DNA of 64,000 nt, from positions 25,202 to 89,201 of IMG/VR virus record IMGVR_UViG_3300005265_000549. One strand, given 5' to 3'. The notes beneath the pieces are model-generated. The model saw only the letters and a list, made by a program, of their open reading frames with translations. It was not told the origin of the DNA and searched no databases. Of this stretch, positions 1 through 8,800 are shown in pieces. This DNA comes from a virus. The position numbers and the translations under genes were made by a program. Position 1 is the stretch's first letter. Every line of letters begins with the position of its first letter.

Positions 1-2
1 AT

Positions 3-926
3 GCTAAAGAAAAAAATATGGAATGGCGTTGGATTAGTAAAATTAATGAAAAAAATATAATTTCAACTCTTTCAACTATTTGTCGAATTGCTTCACGTGG
101 ATGTACAATTACTGAAAAACATCAAAAATTTATTGAACAAAAATTTGAAGAATTAAAAAAAATCATTCCTGTAGAAACTTCTAAAACTGAAACAAATAAA
201 CCTAAATTTAATATTCAAGAAAGAATTTATGAACAAGCTGGTGAAGTTATGGCTGAAGTTCATGAATTTGTTGATGCTTTTGTAGAACAAGGAATTGAAA
301 ATAAAATTATTAATTCTTTAGATAAAAAAGGTTTTGGTCGTCCTCAAACAAAACATATTATTAACTTAATTGAACGTTATATTGAAGAATTTATTACTGT
401 TAAAAATGCGAAAGTTGATGATAAAGAATTATTTGAATCTTATAATTTAAGTATTCGAAAAATTAATTCAATTATAAAATATTTAGAAAGTTTAAAAGTT
501 GAATGTGAAAAATGGATTTTAGTTAAGAAAAAAATTAAAAAATTATCAGAAACAAAAATTAAGACTCCTTATGAATTATGTAAAAATGTAAAAATAAATA
601 AAAATACTGAAATTAAACCAGAAAAAGTTGTTGGAGCAATGGCAACTGTTCTTCAAAATACTCGTAATAAATCATTAATGTTTTTAGTTTATGAAGATAA
701 ATTTTTAAGCATTAAAGGAACCACTATTACTAATGTTGATTTAAATAAATCAACACGATATATAATTAAAAATAAGTTTAAAGAAAAAGCAATAAAAGAA
801 TTAAGAAAAATTAAAAATATTTCAAAGTTAAAAACATTTTTAAACAATGAAGAAAAATTCAAAAAATCAAAACAATCATGCACTGGACGATTGGGAGCTT
901 ATAGTAATATTATATTAGTGATTTAA
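3..926 (+). CDS. Hypothetical phage protein, 5' end outside the window
   Basis: I do not recognise this protein. The frame is already open at the window edge (codons A-K-E-K-N before the first ATG at 18), so the true start probably lies upstream and this is the C-terminal part. About 300 lysine-rich, mostly helical residues are visible, with a short segment (TITEKHQKFIEQKFEEL) that looks like a helical pair. No catalytic motif or membrane segment is seen. The stop codon is followed at once by the left arm of the hairpin that controls the next gene, so readthrough transcripts from this gene would carry that hairpin. Confidence 0.6.
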   Translation, partial: AKEKNMEWRWISKINEKNIISTLSTICRIASRGCTITEKHQKFIEQKFEELKKIIPVETSKTETNKPKFNIQERIYEQAGEVMAEVHEFVDAFVEQGIENKIINSLDKKGFGRPQTKHIINLIERYIEEFITVKNAKVDDKELFESYNLSIRKINSIIKYLESLKVECEKWILVKKKIKKLSETKIKTPYELCKNVKINKNTEIKPEKVVGAMATVLQNTRNKSLMFLVYEDKFLSIKGTTITNVDLNKSTRYIIKNKFKEKAIKELRKIKNISKLKTFLNNEEKFKKSKQSCTGRLGAYSNIILVI

Positions 927-997
927 TGACATAATTCTTCTCTTGATAAATATATTATATTTAATTATTATATATTTAAAGGAGAAGAATTATGTCA
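927..997 (+). promoter_or_regulatory. Late-promoter-like motif inside an RBS/start-sequestering hairpin
   Basis: Bases 927-942 and 982-997 are a perfect 16-bp inverted repeat. The right arm contains most of the Shine-Dalgarno sequence and the ATG (992-994) of the next gene. The loop holds GATAAATA at 945-952, close to the T4 late promoter TATAAATA. In T4, genes such as e, soc and 49 use this layout: readthrough mRNA folds and is not translated, while mRNA started at the late promoter lacks the left arm and is. The same logic is inferred here. Confidence 0.7.
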
Positions 998-1861
998 ACA
1001 GATAATACCAATTTAGGTACATTAGAATCAGTAACAAGTGAGTTAACAGAATTAATTAAAGCAAATAGTATTGCTTATCAAGTTTGTGGTATTCAACAAA
1101 CAACCACTTCAACTCCAGTAGTTTTTGGAATTAAAAAAACATCTGGTACAACTGGATTTCAAATTGTTAAAAAAGATACAGTTAAAAAAGCGTCAACAAA
1201 TTCTGAAGGTTTTACAGATGAATTAATGGAAGATGTTTTTTCATTATTTGGAAAAAATGCTAAAGAATATTTAAAAATTATTTCAGCAAATGATTTAATT
1301 GATTCATTAGATGATGAAATAATTTCATATATGTCTAGTATAGCAACAGTAGAAAATGCAGTAACTTATGATTTTTCTACAACTACAGATCATAGACAAA
1401 TAATCCATAATTTACTTTTAAAAATAAATAAAACAAGAGTTAGTATGGCAAACGATTTAAAACGTGGTCTTCCAAAAATTTTAATCGTTTCAAGTGCTAT
1501 AGCAGCTTTATTAATCACAAATAAAATGATTAGTGGGAATGATTCTGATTTTGTTGCAGGTGGAGCAGAAAATGTTAAATTTGTTGGTAAGATGGGTGAT
1601 ATGCTTGTTTATCAAGATTTTGATGCAGCAGCAGATTATGTTTTAATTGCTCATAAATCATATATTCCTGGAGATGCAAGTATTATTTTAATTCCTATTA
1701 ATGAACCGGTTGCGAATATTAGAAGAGATGATGAAACTGGTCAACCTAAATATCATTATAGAATGAGACATGCTTATTCTAGAAATCCTGTTGATTCAGG
1801 TTCTTCTACTGCGGATTCAGATTTTATTAGAAAATTTGCTGTTACATTAACTGATTTCTAA
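992..1861 (+). CDS. Capsid-fold protein, gp23/gp24-like C-terminal domain paralogue
   Basis: 289 residues. The second half (about 155-289) parallels the C-terminal part of the major capsid protein at the right end of this window: a basic segment (RGLPKILIVSS), then GKMGDMLVYQDFDAAADY against GTFDGMKVFVDLFPTTAEEA, then a proline-rich strand and an aromatic R-x-x-x-A/Y-x-x-NP stretch. It is much shorter than T4 gp23 (521) or gp24 (427). A head vertex, decoration or minor capsid role is inferred. The controlling hairpin and late-like promoter upstream agree with a virion protein made late. A distant relative with another virion role is possible. Confidence 0.5.
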   Translation: MSTDNTNLGTLESVTSELTELIKANSIAYQVCGIQQTTTSTPVVFGIKKTSGTTGFQIVKKDTVKKASTNSEGFTDELMEDVFSLFGKNAKEYLKIISANDLIDSLDDEIISYMSSIATVENAVTYDFSTTTDHRQIIHNLLLKINKTRVSMANDLKRGLPKILIVSSAIAALLITNKMISGNDSDFVAGGAENVKFVGKMGDMLVYQDFDAAADYVLIAHKSYIPGDASIILIPINEPVANIRRDDETGQPKYHYRMRHAYSRNPVDSGSSTADSDFIRKFAVTLTDF

Positions 1862-1868
1862 AAATAAA

Positions 1869-1921
1869 AATCATGGTTTATTCTTCAAGATAAATATAAA
1901 CAAGGAGAATAAACCATGATT
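1869..1921 (+). promoter_or_regulatory. Second late-promoter-like motif inside an RBS/start-sequestering hairpin
   Basis: Bases 1869-1884 and 1906-1921 are a perfect 16-bp inverted repeat (AATCATGGTTTATTCT and its complement). The right arm includes part of the Shine-Dalgarno AAGGAG and the whole ATG at 1916. The 21-nt loop contains GATAAATA at 1889-1896. The design matches the element at 927-997 but the arm sequence is unrelated, which argues for a selected layout rather than a copied repeat. Confidence 0.72.
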
Positions 1922-2287
1922 AAACAAACTAAAGAATTATATAAAAATATTCCCTATTGGGTAAAATTAGTTTCTTCAATTTTAGCTGTTACGATAACTT
2001 TAGGTGGAGCTGTTTTAGCAATGGAAGATCGTTATGTTTCTGAAAAAGAAGAAATTAAAACTCTTCAAATTTTTAATTCAAATATTCAACAAAATTTTAG
2101 ATTAATGAATTTAAAAATTTTTCAATTACAATATGATCATTTAACAGATTCTTATTATCAATATAAAAAATTAAGAAGAAACCAACCAAATGATATTGAA
2201 ATACAAGAAGAATTTGAAAGAATTAAAAATGAAAGAAAATTAATAAAAGAAAAAATAAATAAATTATTAGAAGAAAGAAATAAATGA
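1916..2287 (+). CDS. Small N-terminal-anchor membrane protein with coiled coil
   Basis: 123 residues. One membrane segment (about 15-36, WVKLVSSILAVTITLGGAVL) is followed by a long charged helical region rich in E, K and Q that should form a coiled coil. There is no signal-peptidase site. The layout (short cytoplasmic N-terminus, one anchor, coiled-coil outside) is like Rz-type inner-membrane spanins, but no spanin partner is seen next to it. Strict late control by the hairpin would suit a lysis or membrane-active protein. It overlaps the next gene by 4 bases (ATGA). Function is unknown; spanin-like is only a suggestion. Confidence 0.55.
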   Translation: MIKQTKELYKNIPYWVKLVSSILAVTITLGGAVLAMEDRYVSEKEEIKTLQIFNSNIQQNFRLMNLKIFQLQYDHLTDSYYQYKKLRRNQPNDIEIQEEFERIKNERKLIKEKINKLLEERNK

Positions 2288-3192
2288 AATCATTTTCTAC
2301 TGTATTTCAAGAAATGAAACAAACTAAAAGAGTTGGAATTCAACATCTAAATCAATTAAAACCATTAGATTTTATTAAATTAGTTAAATTAGTAAAAGAA
2401 GAAATGGGTGGTAAGATTTCTAAAACTAATTCTTCTGTATCCCTTAAAGTTGATGGTTTTGGATTAAGATTTGGATTAAATAACAAGGATGAATTTTTTA
2501 TTGAATCTTCTAATAGTGGCCCACAATTTAAAGTTGATGCTTTTTCAGAATACACAAAAAATAAAAAAGGTGAGGTTGATAAAATTTCAATTGCTTATGA
2601 TCAAGTATTTAAATCATTGAAATCAAATAAAAAACTTCAAAAGATTTTAAAAGAAAATAATACTGATTCAGGAATTAAAATTATTTGTGAATGTCTTTAC
2701 ACTCCAATAGGTAAAAAAGATAAAGATAAAATTAAGTTTGTTAGTATAAATTATGATCAAAAAAAATTAGGTGAAATAGCAACTTTTGTATTAATTAAAG
2801 TTATTGATGGTGATAATAATATCTTAGATCAGAACATTCTAGAATACGTCAAAGAGCTATCTAGTAAACAATTTTTATTCACAGATGCTACTGTTACTTT
2901 AGATGATATTGATTTAACTATTGAAATTGATAATGTATTAAAATTTGTTAAAAAATATCCTGATTTAGATAAGATAGTATTAAGTAGAAAAAAAGTTGAT
3001 AAAGAAATAAAAAATTTAATTAAAGATACATTGAAAAATTATCAAGAACAAATGAGTGATAAATTATTGAAATCAATAAAATCAACTAAATTTGGAGATG
3101 AATTTGAAGGAATAGTATTCAACTTATTAAAAGGAAAATCTTTTAAAGTAATTTCAAAATCTTTTAGTCAAGGTATTAAATTTAAACCATAA
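2284..3192 (+). CDS. ATP-grasp/ligase-like nucleotidyltransferase (DNA/RNA ligase fold), putatively packaged
   Basis: 302 residues. After the N-terminal motif MKSFSTVFQE, SLKVDGFG at residues 53-60 looks like ligase motif I (K-x-D-G, K55 the candidate adenylated lysine). FVLIKVI is a possible motif III, DEFEGIVF near 272-279 a motif IV, and FKVISKS near 287-293 a motif V. This order is that of the covalent nucleotidyltransferase superfamily (ATP ligases, RNA ligases, capping enzymes). The substrate cannot be told. It is translationally coupled to the upstream gene by ATGA overlap and followed by a nuclease-like gene. The N-terminus resembles a T4 capsid-targeting sequence, suggesting it travels in the head. 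Confidence 0.55.
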   Translation: MKSFSTVFQEMKQTKRVGIQHLNQLKPLDFIKLVKLVKEEMGGKISKTNSSVSLKVDGFGLRFGLNNKDEFFIESSNSGPQFKVDAFSEYTKNKKGEVDKISIAYDQVFKSLKSNKKLQKILKENNTDSGIKIICECLYTPIGKKDKDKIKFVSINYDQKKLGEIATFVLIKVIDGDNNILDQNILEYVKELSSKQFLFTDATVTLDDIDLTIEIDNVLKFVKKYPDLDKIVLSRKKVDKEIKNLIKDTLKNYQEQMSDKLLKSIKSTKFGDEFEGIVFNLLKGKSFKVISKSFSQGIKFKP

Positions 3193-3205
3193 ATAGGATT
3201 AATAA

Positions 3206-4153
3206 ATGATTAATTTTAAAACTTTTTTACTTGAAATAAAAATTGAAAAAGAAATTAATGATAAATTATTATCTATTATTAATCGACTTGGTTATAATGA
3301 TATCAAAACAAATTCAAAATTTTATTTTTCTATTTTGACAAATAAAAATCGTATAGAAGTAATGAAAGAACTTGAAAAGGAAATTCAAAAAGAAATTCCA
3401 GAAGCAAAATGGGATATTTCCAGTTCCGGTTCTTCTATAGGAAATATTGTTATAGGTAAATTTAAGTTGGGAGTCAAACCAAAATCTAGACAAGGAAAAT
3501 CATCATTTGGTTTAGAAAATGAAATGACATTATTTAATATTCTTGATGAAATATTAATTAATAAACCAATCAATATAATTTTTTCTACTGGTAAAAAAGA
3601 ATTTAAAATTGAAAATGCTGTAAGTTATAAAGATGTCGGAAATAATACAAAAAATAGAAAAAAAGCTGATATAATAATATTTGATGATAAAGGAAAAAAA
3701 TATTCTATTTCAATTAAGAAAGATAATGCTGAAAATTGGGAATCTGCTGATTCTTATTATGCTGATAAAGCAAAAAAAATAATAGATAAATTAATTTCTC
3801 AAGATAAAATTAAATTAGAGCCATATAGAAAAGGATTTAAATTAAATAAAAATATTGGAATTCTTGCAAATAAAAAAGAAATTAAAGATGTGGTTTTTGG
3901 AAGTGATATTTTAGGAAATGGTTGTGTAATTAAAAAAACATTTGATGGAAAATATGTGATAAAAGATGAAAATGTGATTATAAAAGTTTCTGAAATTATT
4001 ACAAACCTTTCTGAAATTCCAGAAAATGAAAAAGTATATTTTTTAATAAGAAATGATATCACAAGAAATAATCCTAAATTATATAAAGGAATTAGAATAT
4101 TAGCTGTTATGAAATCACGAATCAATAAATCAATTTTATTATATAAAGGATAA
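3206..4153 (+). CDS. PD-(D/E)XK-like nuclease, putatively packaged
   Basis: 315 residues beginning MINFKTFLLE, a capsid-targeting-like start. The middle has a restriction-endonuclease-like pattern: acidic helix GLENEMTLFNIL (E104/E106), then KKADIIIF (D155), a strand ending YSISIKKDN (K171/K172) and AENWESAD. This is the order expected of a PD-(D/E)XK core, with serine where the second acid is usual, so the catalytic set is not certain. The N-terminal third is charged and helical. It follows the ligase-like gene by 13 bases. An injected nuclease acting on host or competitor DNA, or a DNA-end enzyme working with the ligase-like protein, are both inferences. Confidence 0.5.
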   Translation: MINFKTFLLEIKIEKEINDKLLSIINRLGYNDIKTNSKFYFSILTNKNRIEVMKELEKEIQKEIPEAKWDISSSGSSIGNIVIGKFKLGVKPKSRQGKSSFGLENEMTLFNILDEILINKPINIIFSTGKKEFKIENAVSYKDVGNNTKNRKKADIIIFDDKGKKYSISIKKDNAENWESADSYYADKAKKIIDKLISQDKIKLEPYRKGFKLNKNIGILANKKEIKDVVFGSDILGNGCVIKKTFDGKYVIKDENVIIKVSEIITNLSEIPENEKVYFLIRNDITRNNPKLYKGIRILAVMKSRINKSILLYKG

Positions 4154-4186
4154 AAATGTTAAAAAAAACTTTTAAGGATTTTTATC

Positions 4187-4354
4187 ATGTTGAAAATCCT
4201 ACATCATTTATTAATTCAAGAATTAATTAAAATTTCATTTGAAAAAGAAAGTTATGATGTACTTTCTACTTTTTATAAGAAACATCCTTATTCGTTAATA
4301 ACTATTGATAAATATATTTCTAATATGTTAAATAAAAAAATAAGAAAAAAGTAA
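4187..4354 (+). CDS. Small hypothetical protein (55 aa)
   Basis: A 55-residue reading frame (MLKILHHLLIQELIKISFEK...) with AAGGA 8 bases before its ATG. A second short frame (24 codons, MLKKTFKDFYHVEN) starts at 4156 behind AAAGGA and overlaps it. One of the two is probably translated, or both are remnants. It is very basic at its C-terminus. A GATAAATA at 4307-4314 lies inside it and could be a late promoter for the next gene. No function can be assigned. Confidence 0.35.
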   Translation: MLKILHHLLIQELIKISFEKESYDVLSTFYKKHPYSLITIDKYISNMLNKKIRKK

Positions 4355-4404
4355 AAAAACATTTTTTAAATTTTATAAAAAACAAAAAATAAAATGGAAT
4401 GATA

Positions 4405-5532
4405 ATGGGTGGTAATATTAAATTAATAAAATTTAAATCTTTTTGTTTACAAGAAGGTGGAAATGTTCATGTGGGTGATGTATCAGCACAACAAATCACA
4501 TCTAAAGTGAATCGAACCAAATTAGTAAACGATTTAATTAAAAATCTTTTGATTTTAAATAATCAATTCCAAAAAGAATATGGATTGAAAATTTGGAAAA
4601 ATGAATCATATCTTAAATCAGGTGAAGTTTTTTCTGGTTCTTCAGAACATTTTATTAATTTAAATATTTCTGATGAAGAATATTTAAAACATAAACCAAA
4701 AACTGGTGATATTGATATACAAATAGATAAATCTTTAGAAACTAATTTACATGATTTTTTTAAAAAACATAATAAATTTGGAACTATGGAATATCTAGGT
4801 CAATCTCAAACAGCTATTGGACAAATTTCTTCTTTATTTAAAATTGATGGATATATGGAAAAATCTGAAAAGAAAAGAAGATTAGTTAAAAAGAAAATTC
4901 TGATCCAATTAGATTTTGAATTTGTAGATGTTGATGAAAAAGGTAAACCAACTGAATGGTCTAAATTTTCTAGATCATCTAATTGGAGTGATATTGAAAA
5001 TGGAATAAAAGGTGTTTTTCATAAATTTGCATTAGCAAATATCGATCATGTGTTTACTAAAAAAATTAAAATTAAAAAAGGTAAACGTAATCCAAAAATT
5101 ATAGAACAAGAAATTCATTTTTTTGCATTCTCAGTACAAAATGGATTAAGACCTAAATATCGTCCTGTTCCAAATGAAAAAGATGTATGGGAAGCAATAC
5201 CTTCTAAAGAAGGAAATTATACACAAGATATTTCACAAATTTTTGAAACTCTTTTTAGAAAAAAACCAGGAAAAACTGATCGGGATTTATTTAATTCATT
5301 TGTTGGTATTATTGAATTAGTTAAAAAATATTTTAATAAAAAACAACAACAAAAATTTGTTAATGCTTTTGTTGAGTTTATTTGGGGCAAAAATGCTCAA
5401 AAATTATATAGAGGTAACCCTCTACAAGATGCTGAAGTTAAAAATGCAGCAATGAATTATATTGAAAAAAAATTAAAAATTAAAAAGTCTAAATATGATT
5501 CTATTATAAATAATTATTATAAAAATTATTAA
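4405..5532 (+). CDS. Nucleotidyltransferase-fold (Pol beta-like) protein, putatively packaged
   Basis: Start taken at 4405 rather than 4399, because the only SD-like run (GGAA) is too close to 4399. About 375 residues. The N-terminus reads IKFKSFCLQE after a short lead, matching the capsid-targeting-like motif of its neighbours. FSGSSEHF followed about 20 residues later by TGDIDIQI resembles the G-S...D-x-D core of the Pol beta nucleotidyltransferase superfamily. A second acidic strand (ILIQLDFEFVDV) could give the third carboxylate. The C-terminal half is basic and helical. Substrate is unknown. It sits among predicted ligase and nuclease genes, which suggests a nucleic-acid task. Confidence 0.5.
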   Translation: MGGNIKLIKFKSFCLQEGGNVHVGDVSAQQITSKVNRTKLVNDLIKNLLILNNQFQKEYGLKIWKNESYLKSGEVFSGSSEHFINLNISDEEYLKHKPKTGDIDIQIDKSLETNLHDFFKKHNKFGTMEYLGQSQTAIGQISSLFKIDGYMEKSEKKRRLVKKKILIQLDFEFVDVDEKGKPTEWSKFSRSSNWSDIENGIKGVFHKFALANIDHVFTKKIKIKKGKRNPKIIEQEIHFFAFSVQNGLRPKYRPVPNEKDVWEAIPSKEGNYTQDISQIFETLFRKKPGKTDRDLFNSFVGIIELVKKYFNKKQQQKFVNAFVEFIWGKNAQKLYRGNPLQDAEVKNAAMNYIEKKLKIKKSKYDSIINNYYKNY

Positions 5533-5553
5533 GGTATGAGAGAAGGAAAAACG

Positions 5554-5889
5554 ATGGATAAATTTGAAACTTTCTTATTGGAAAAAACAATAAAATTTCC
5601 AACTGATGAATTTGATGAATATAAAAATAGAATTCCTGTTCCGGAAGATTTTAATATATTTATTAAATCTTGGTTAATAAAAAATTCAAATAGATTAAAA
5701 GATGAATTTATTATTCAAGCAATTGAAGATGTAGCTTTTAGTTTAAATAAAAAATATAGTTATATTCCAGGAATAAATTTTGAAGTTGCAGGAAAAAAAT
5801 TAAGTATTTATACTAAATCAGGTCAATTTGTTTTCACTTGTGATCAAAAAATAACGTTTAAAAAAATTAAAAAATTAATAGGAATTTAA
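5554..5889 (+). CDS. Hypothetical protein with capsid-targeting-like N-terminus
   Basis: 111 residues. The start at 5554 is chosen over an in-frame ATG at 5536 because AGAAGGA sits 6-10 bases before 5554 and because the protein then begins MDKFETFLLE, the motif shared with its neighbours. The rest (residues 12-111) is a small mixed alpha/beta domain with no recognised motif. It is directly abutted to the large ADP-ribosyltransferase-like gene and may be its partner or chaperone, but nothing in the sequence shows this. Confidence 0.5.
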   Translation: MDKFETFLLEKTIKFPTDEFDEYKNRIPVPEDFNIFIKSWLIKNSNRLKDEFIIQAIEDVAFSLNKKYSYIPGINFEVAGKKLSIYTKSGQFVFTCDQKITFKKIKKLIGI

Positions 5890-8800
5890 ATGAATAGTTT
5901 AAATAAATTATTTGAAAATAGTTTATATAGTAATGATCAAGAAAAATCTGATTTTGTTAATTCAGAAAAACTTGTTCATATTGCTTTTTGGATTGGTTTT
6001 TTAGGTCCTATTTTTCTTTATATTAATAGTGATAATCCAGTAATTAAAAAATATTTTAAAAGTGATAAAAAATTAAGAATAGATGCTATTACTGATGATA
6101 ATAATGATACTTCTTTAACTCTAAGTTTAATTAAAACATCTATACCTCCGGCTTTAGTTAATAAAATTACAAGATTTCTTGTAAGACTTAAATCTGGTCA
6201 AAAAATTGATGAAGATCTTTTTAAGAAAGAAATATTTGATCCATTATATAAAAAAACAATTAATTTAACTTTAAGTCCTCAAATTAAACGAACATTAAAA
6301 AGTTATTATAATGGTAATCTTTCAAGTTTAGATGTAGTAAAAACATTCATTATTAATGCTAGAAGATGGAAAATTTGTAATGAATTTAAATTTTTAGCTA
6401 GAAAATGTAAAATTAAAGGTGAAGTAAAAATTTCAAAAGATACTTCTAATGATTCGAATATAATTAAAAAAGATAATAAAGATGGTGCTTCTACTGATAC
6501 AACTGTGATTAAACCACCTATTCCTGCCTGGGAAAATTATCTTATTGATTTTGCTAGTAAAATTAATAATAAAGAAATTAGAGCAATTTTTGAAGAAGAT
6601 CTAATTTCTTACTTTAAAGGTGAAATGTATGGACAAACATATCGAAATATCACGTTTCGTAATATGGATGTTTTTTTTGATTTAGTTTTAAGTTTAGATA
6701 AAAATCAACTACCAGACGTTAAATTTAACATTAGATTAATGGAAATAAAATCATTTCATTTACCATTAATTTTATTATCTTTGAATCCAAAATTAACTGA
6801 TAAAATTAAACAAACATCTTTTAGTAATATTGAACATACTGGATTGGATTATTTCAATCCAATCTTTTATTTAATGTTTTTTTATAAATTTAGTTCAGCA
6901 AGAATTATAACTGAAAAATGTTTTGCTGAAATGTCTATTGATTTATATTATAATACAATAGTTAAAGAAATGGCTGCAAATTCAAAAGGAATAGAATTTT
7001 TTACAATAGATTGGATTGCTGATTTTTTCTTTAATAACTTATATAAATTGGAAGATAAAGATTATTTTGTTTCTTTAATTAAATTTTTAATTAATAATCT
7101 TACATCTAAAGAATTTATTATGCTTAAATCAAAAGTGAATGATAATTTAAAAAACCGTTTAATTAAATATGGACTCTATCATTTATTTGAAAAACTACCT
7201 ATTGATAAAATTAAAATGTATGATTTTCAACAATTTATAGAAACTATTATGTCATCATCTTATAGTATGAATAAAATTTTTGAAGATTATAGAAAAGAAT
7301 ATTTACCAGATAATTCTCTAGAAGAAATAAAAAAAATATTCTTAAATCAAGATTTTAATGATCTTGATTTCAGTCGATTGAATAATGCTTTATCTTATAT
7401 TTCTGTATATGATCCTATTTTTATTGAAAAATTATGTGAATTTTTTAATAATGAGAAAAAAATTGTAGATTTAATTGATAAAATGATTAAAAATTTTAAT
7501 AATAATGATAATTCTTTAAATCGTTTAAGATCTCATTTTATTATTTTATTTCCTAATTACTTTTCTGAAAAAGAAAGAAATGAAATTTTTGAAAAAAATA
7601 TCATTTCTTTAATAAATGTATTACAATATTGTCATGATAATAAATCATTATCAAATTTAGAAAATTGGAAATATGAATATTGTGAAAAAATAATTAATTA
7701 TTTAACAAATAATAATAAATTCGATAAGAAAGAAAATTCAATTATTTCAAATATTAATTTAAATTTATTCAAACTTTTTGGTGATGTCTGGGCTAAAAAA
7801 TTATTTTCTAAATTTAAAGATAATTTTCTAAAAAATTATTTTCTAATTTCTTCTATTTATTCTAAAAATAAATTAAAAATTGAAATTTTACGTTTTAGTA
7901 AAATTTTAGATAAAAATATTATTTTTAAAATAATTAGTGATAGTGATGATAATGATCAAAAAGAATTAACATTACAAAAAATTAATGAGTTATTTATAAC
8001 AATCGTTGATAAATTTGATAATTCAATAGATATAGAAAGTTTAGAAAAAATTATTGAAACATTAAATGAAAAATTAGAATTTTCTAGTGATATGAATCAA
8101 TATCAAAAAAAATTCATAACTATTGAATTGCTTACAAAAAATATAAAATATAAAAATAATAAAATAATTGAAAATTTTTATGTTAATTTATTTAAACAAA
8201 ATCCAGGATTTTTTTGTAAATTAAATTTAAAAAATTTAAAAGATTTAGAAGAAATAATTAAAAAACATCTTTCAAAAAAACAAATTGCAGAAATTTTTAA
8301 AAATAAAAGTACAGAAGATATTATAGGTGAAAGATTTAATATAAATAATATAAATTTTATAAATTTAATAGACGATAATGATAAAAAAATTGAATTTTTT
8401 AAAAAATATATTAATGAATATAAACGTCAAGTGAATTCTTCTTTAAAAAGAGGTGGAATTATTCCTAAAATTAATAATTTTGCTTTTGATTTATATCAAA
8501 AAGATCCAAAAATTATTGATAAATTATTTGATGAATTAGATCTTTCAACTAAAAATCAATTATTTGCTGAATTAAGAACTTTTGTTACTATAGCACCATT
8601 ATTAAGCAATATACATACTTCACCAGTTGTTCCATTAAAAAAATTAAAATCTGAAGATATTAGAAATGCTTTAAAATATAATAAATTTGAAATTGCAGAA
8701 GTTATAAAAGTTAGAAAAAGAAAAGGTGAAACATATTCTGAAACATTGAAAAGAACTATTAAAATTGCTGATGCTTCACAAAATAAAATTCCTAAACAAA

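Noticed and set aside
4307-4314. GATAAATA as a firm promoter for the gene at 4405
   Set aside because: It lies inside a small reading frame about 90 bases upstream; such an 8-mer is expected by chance in this AT-rich DNA.
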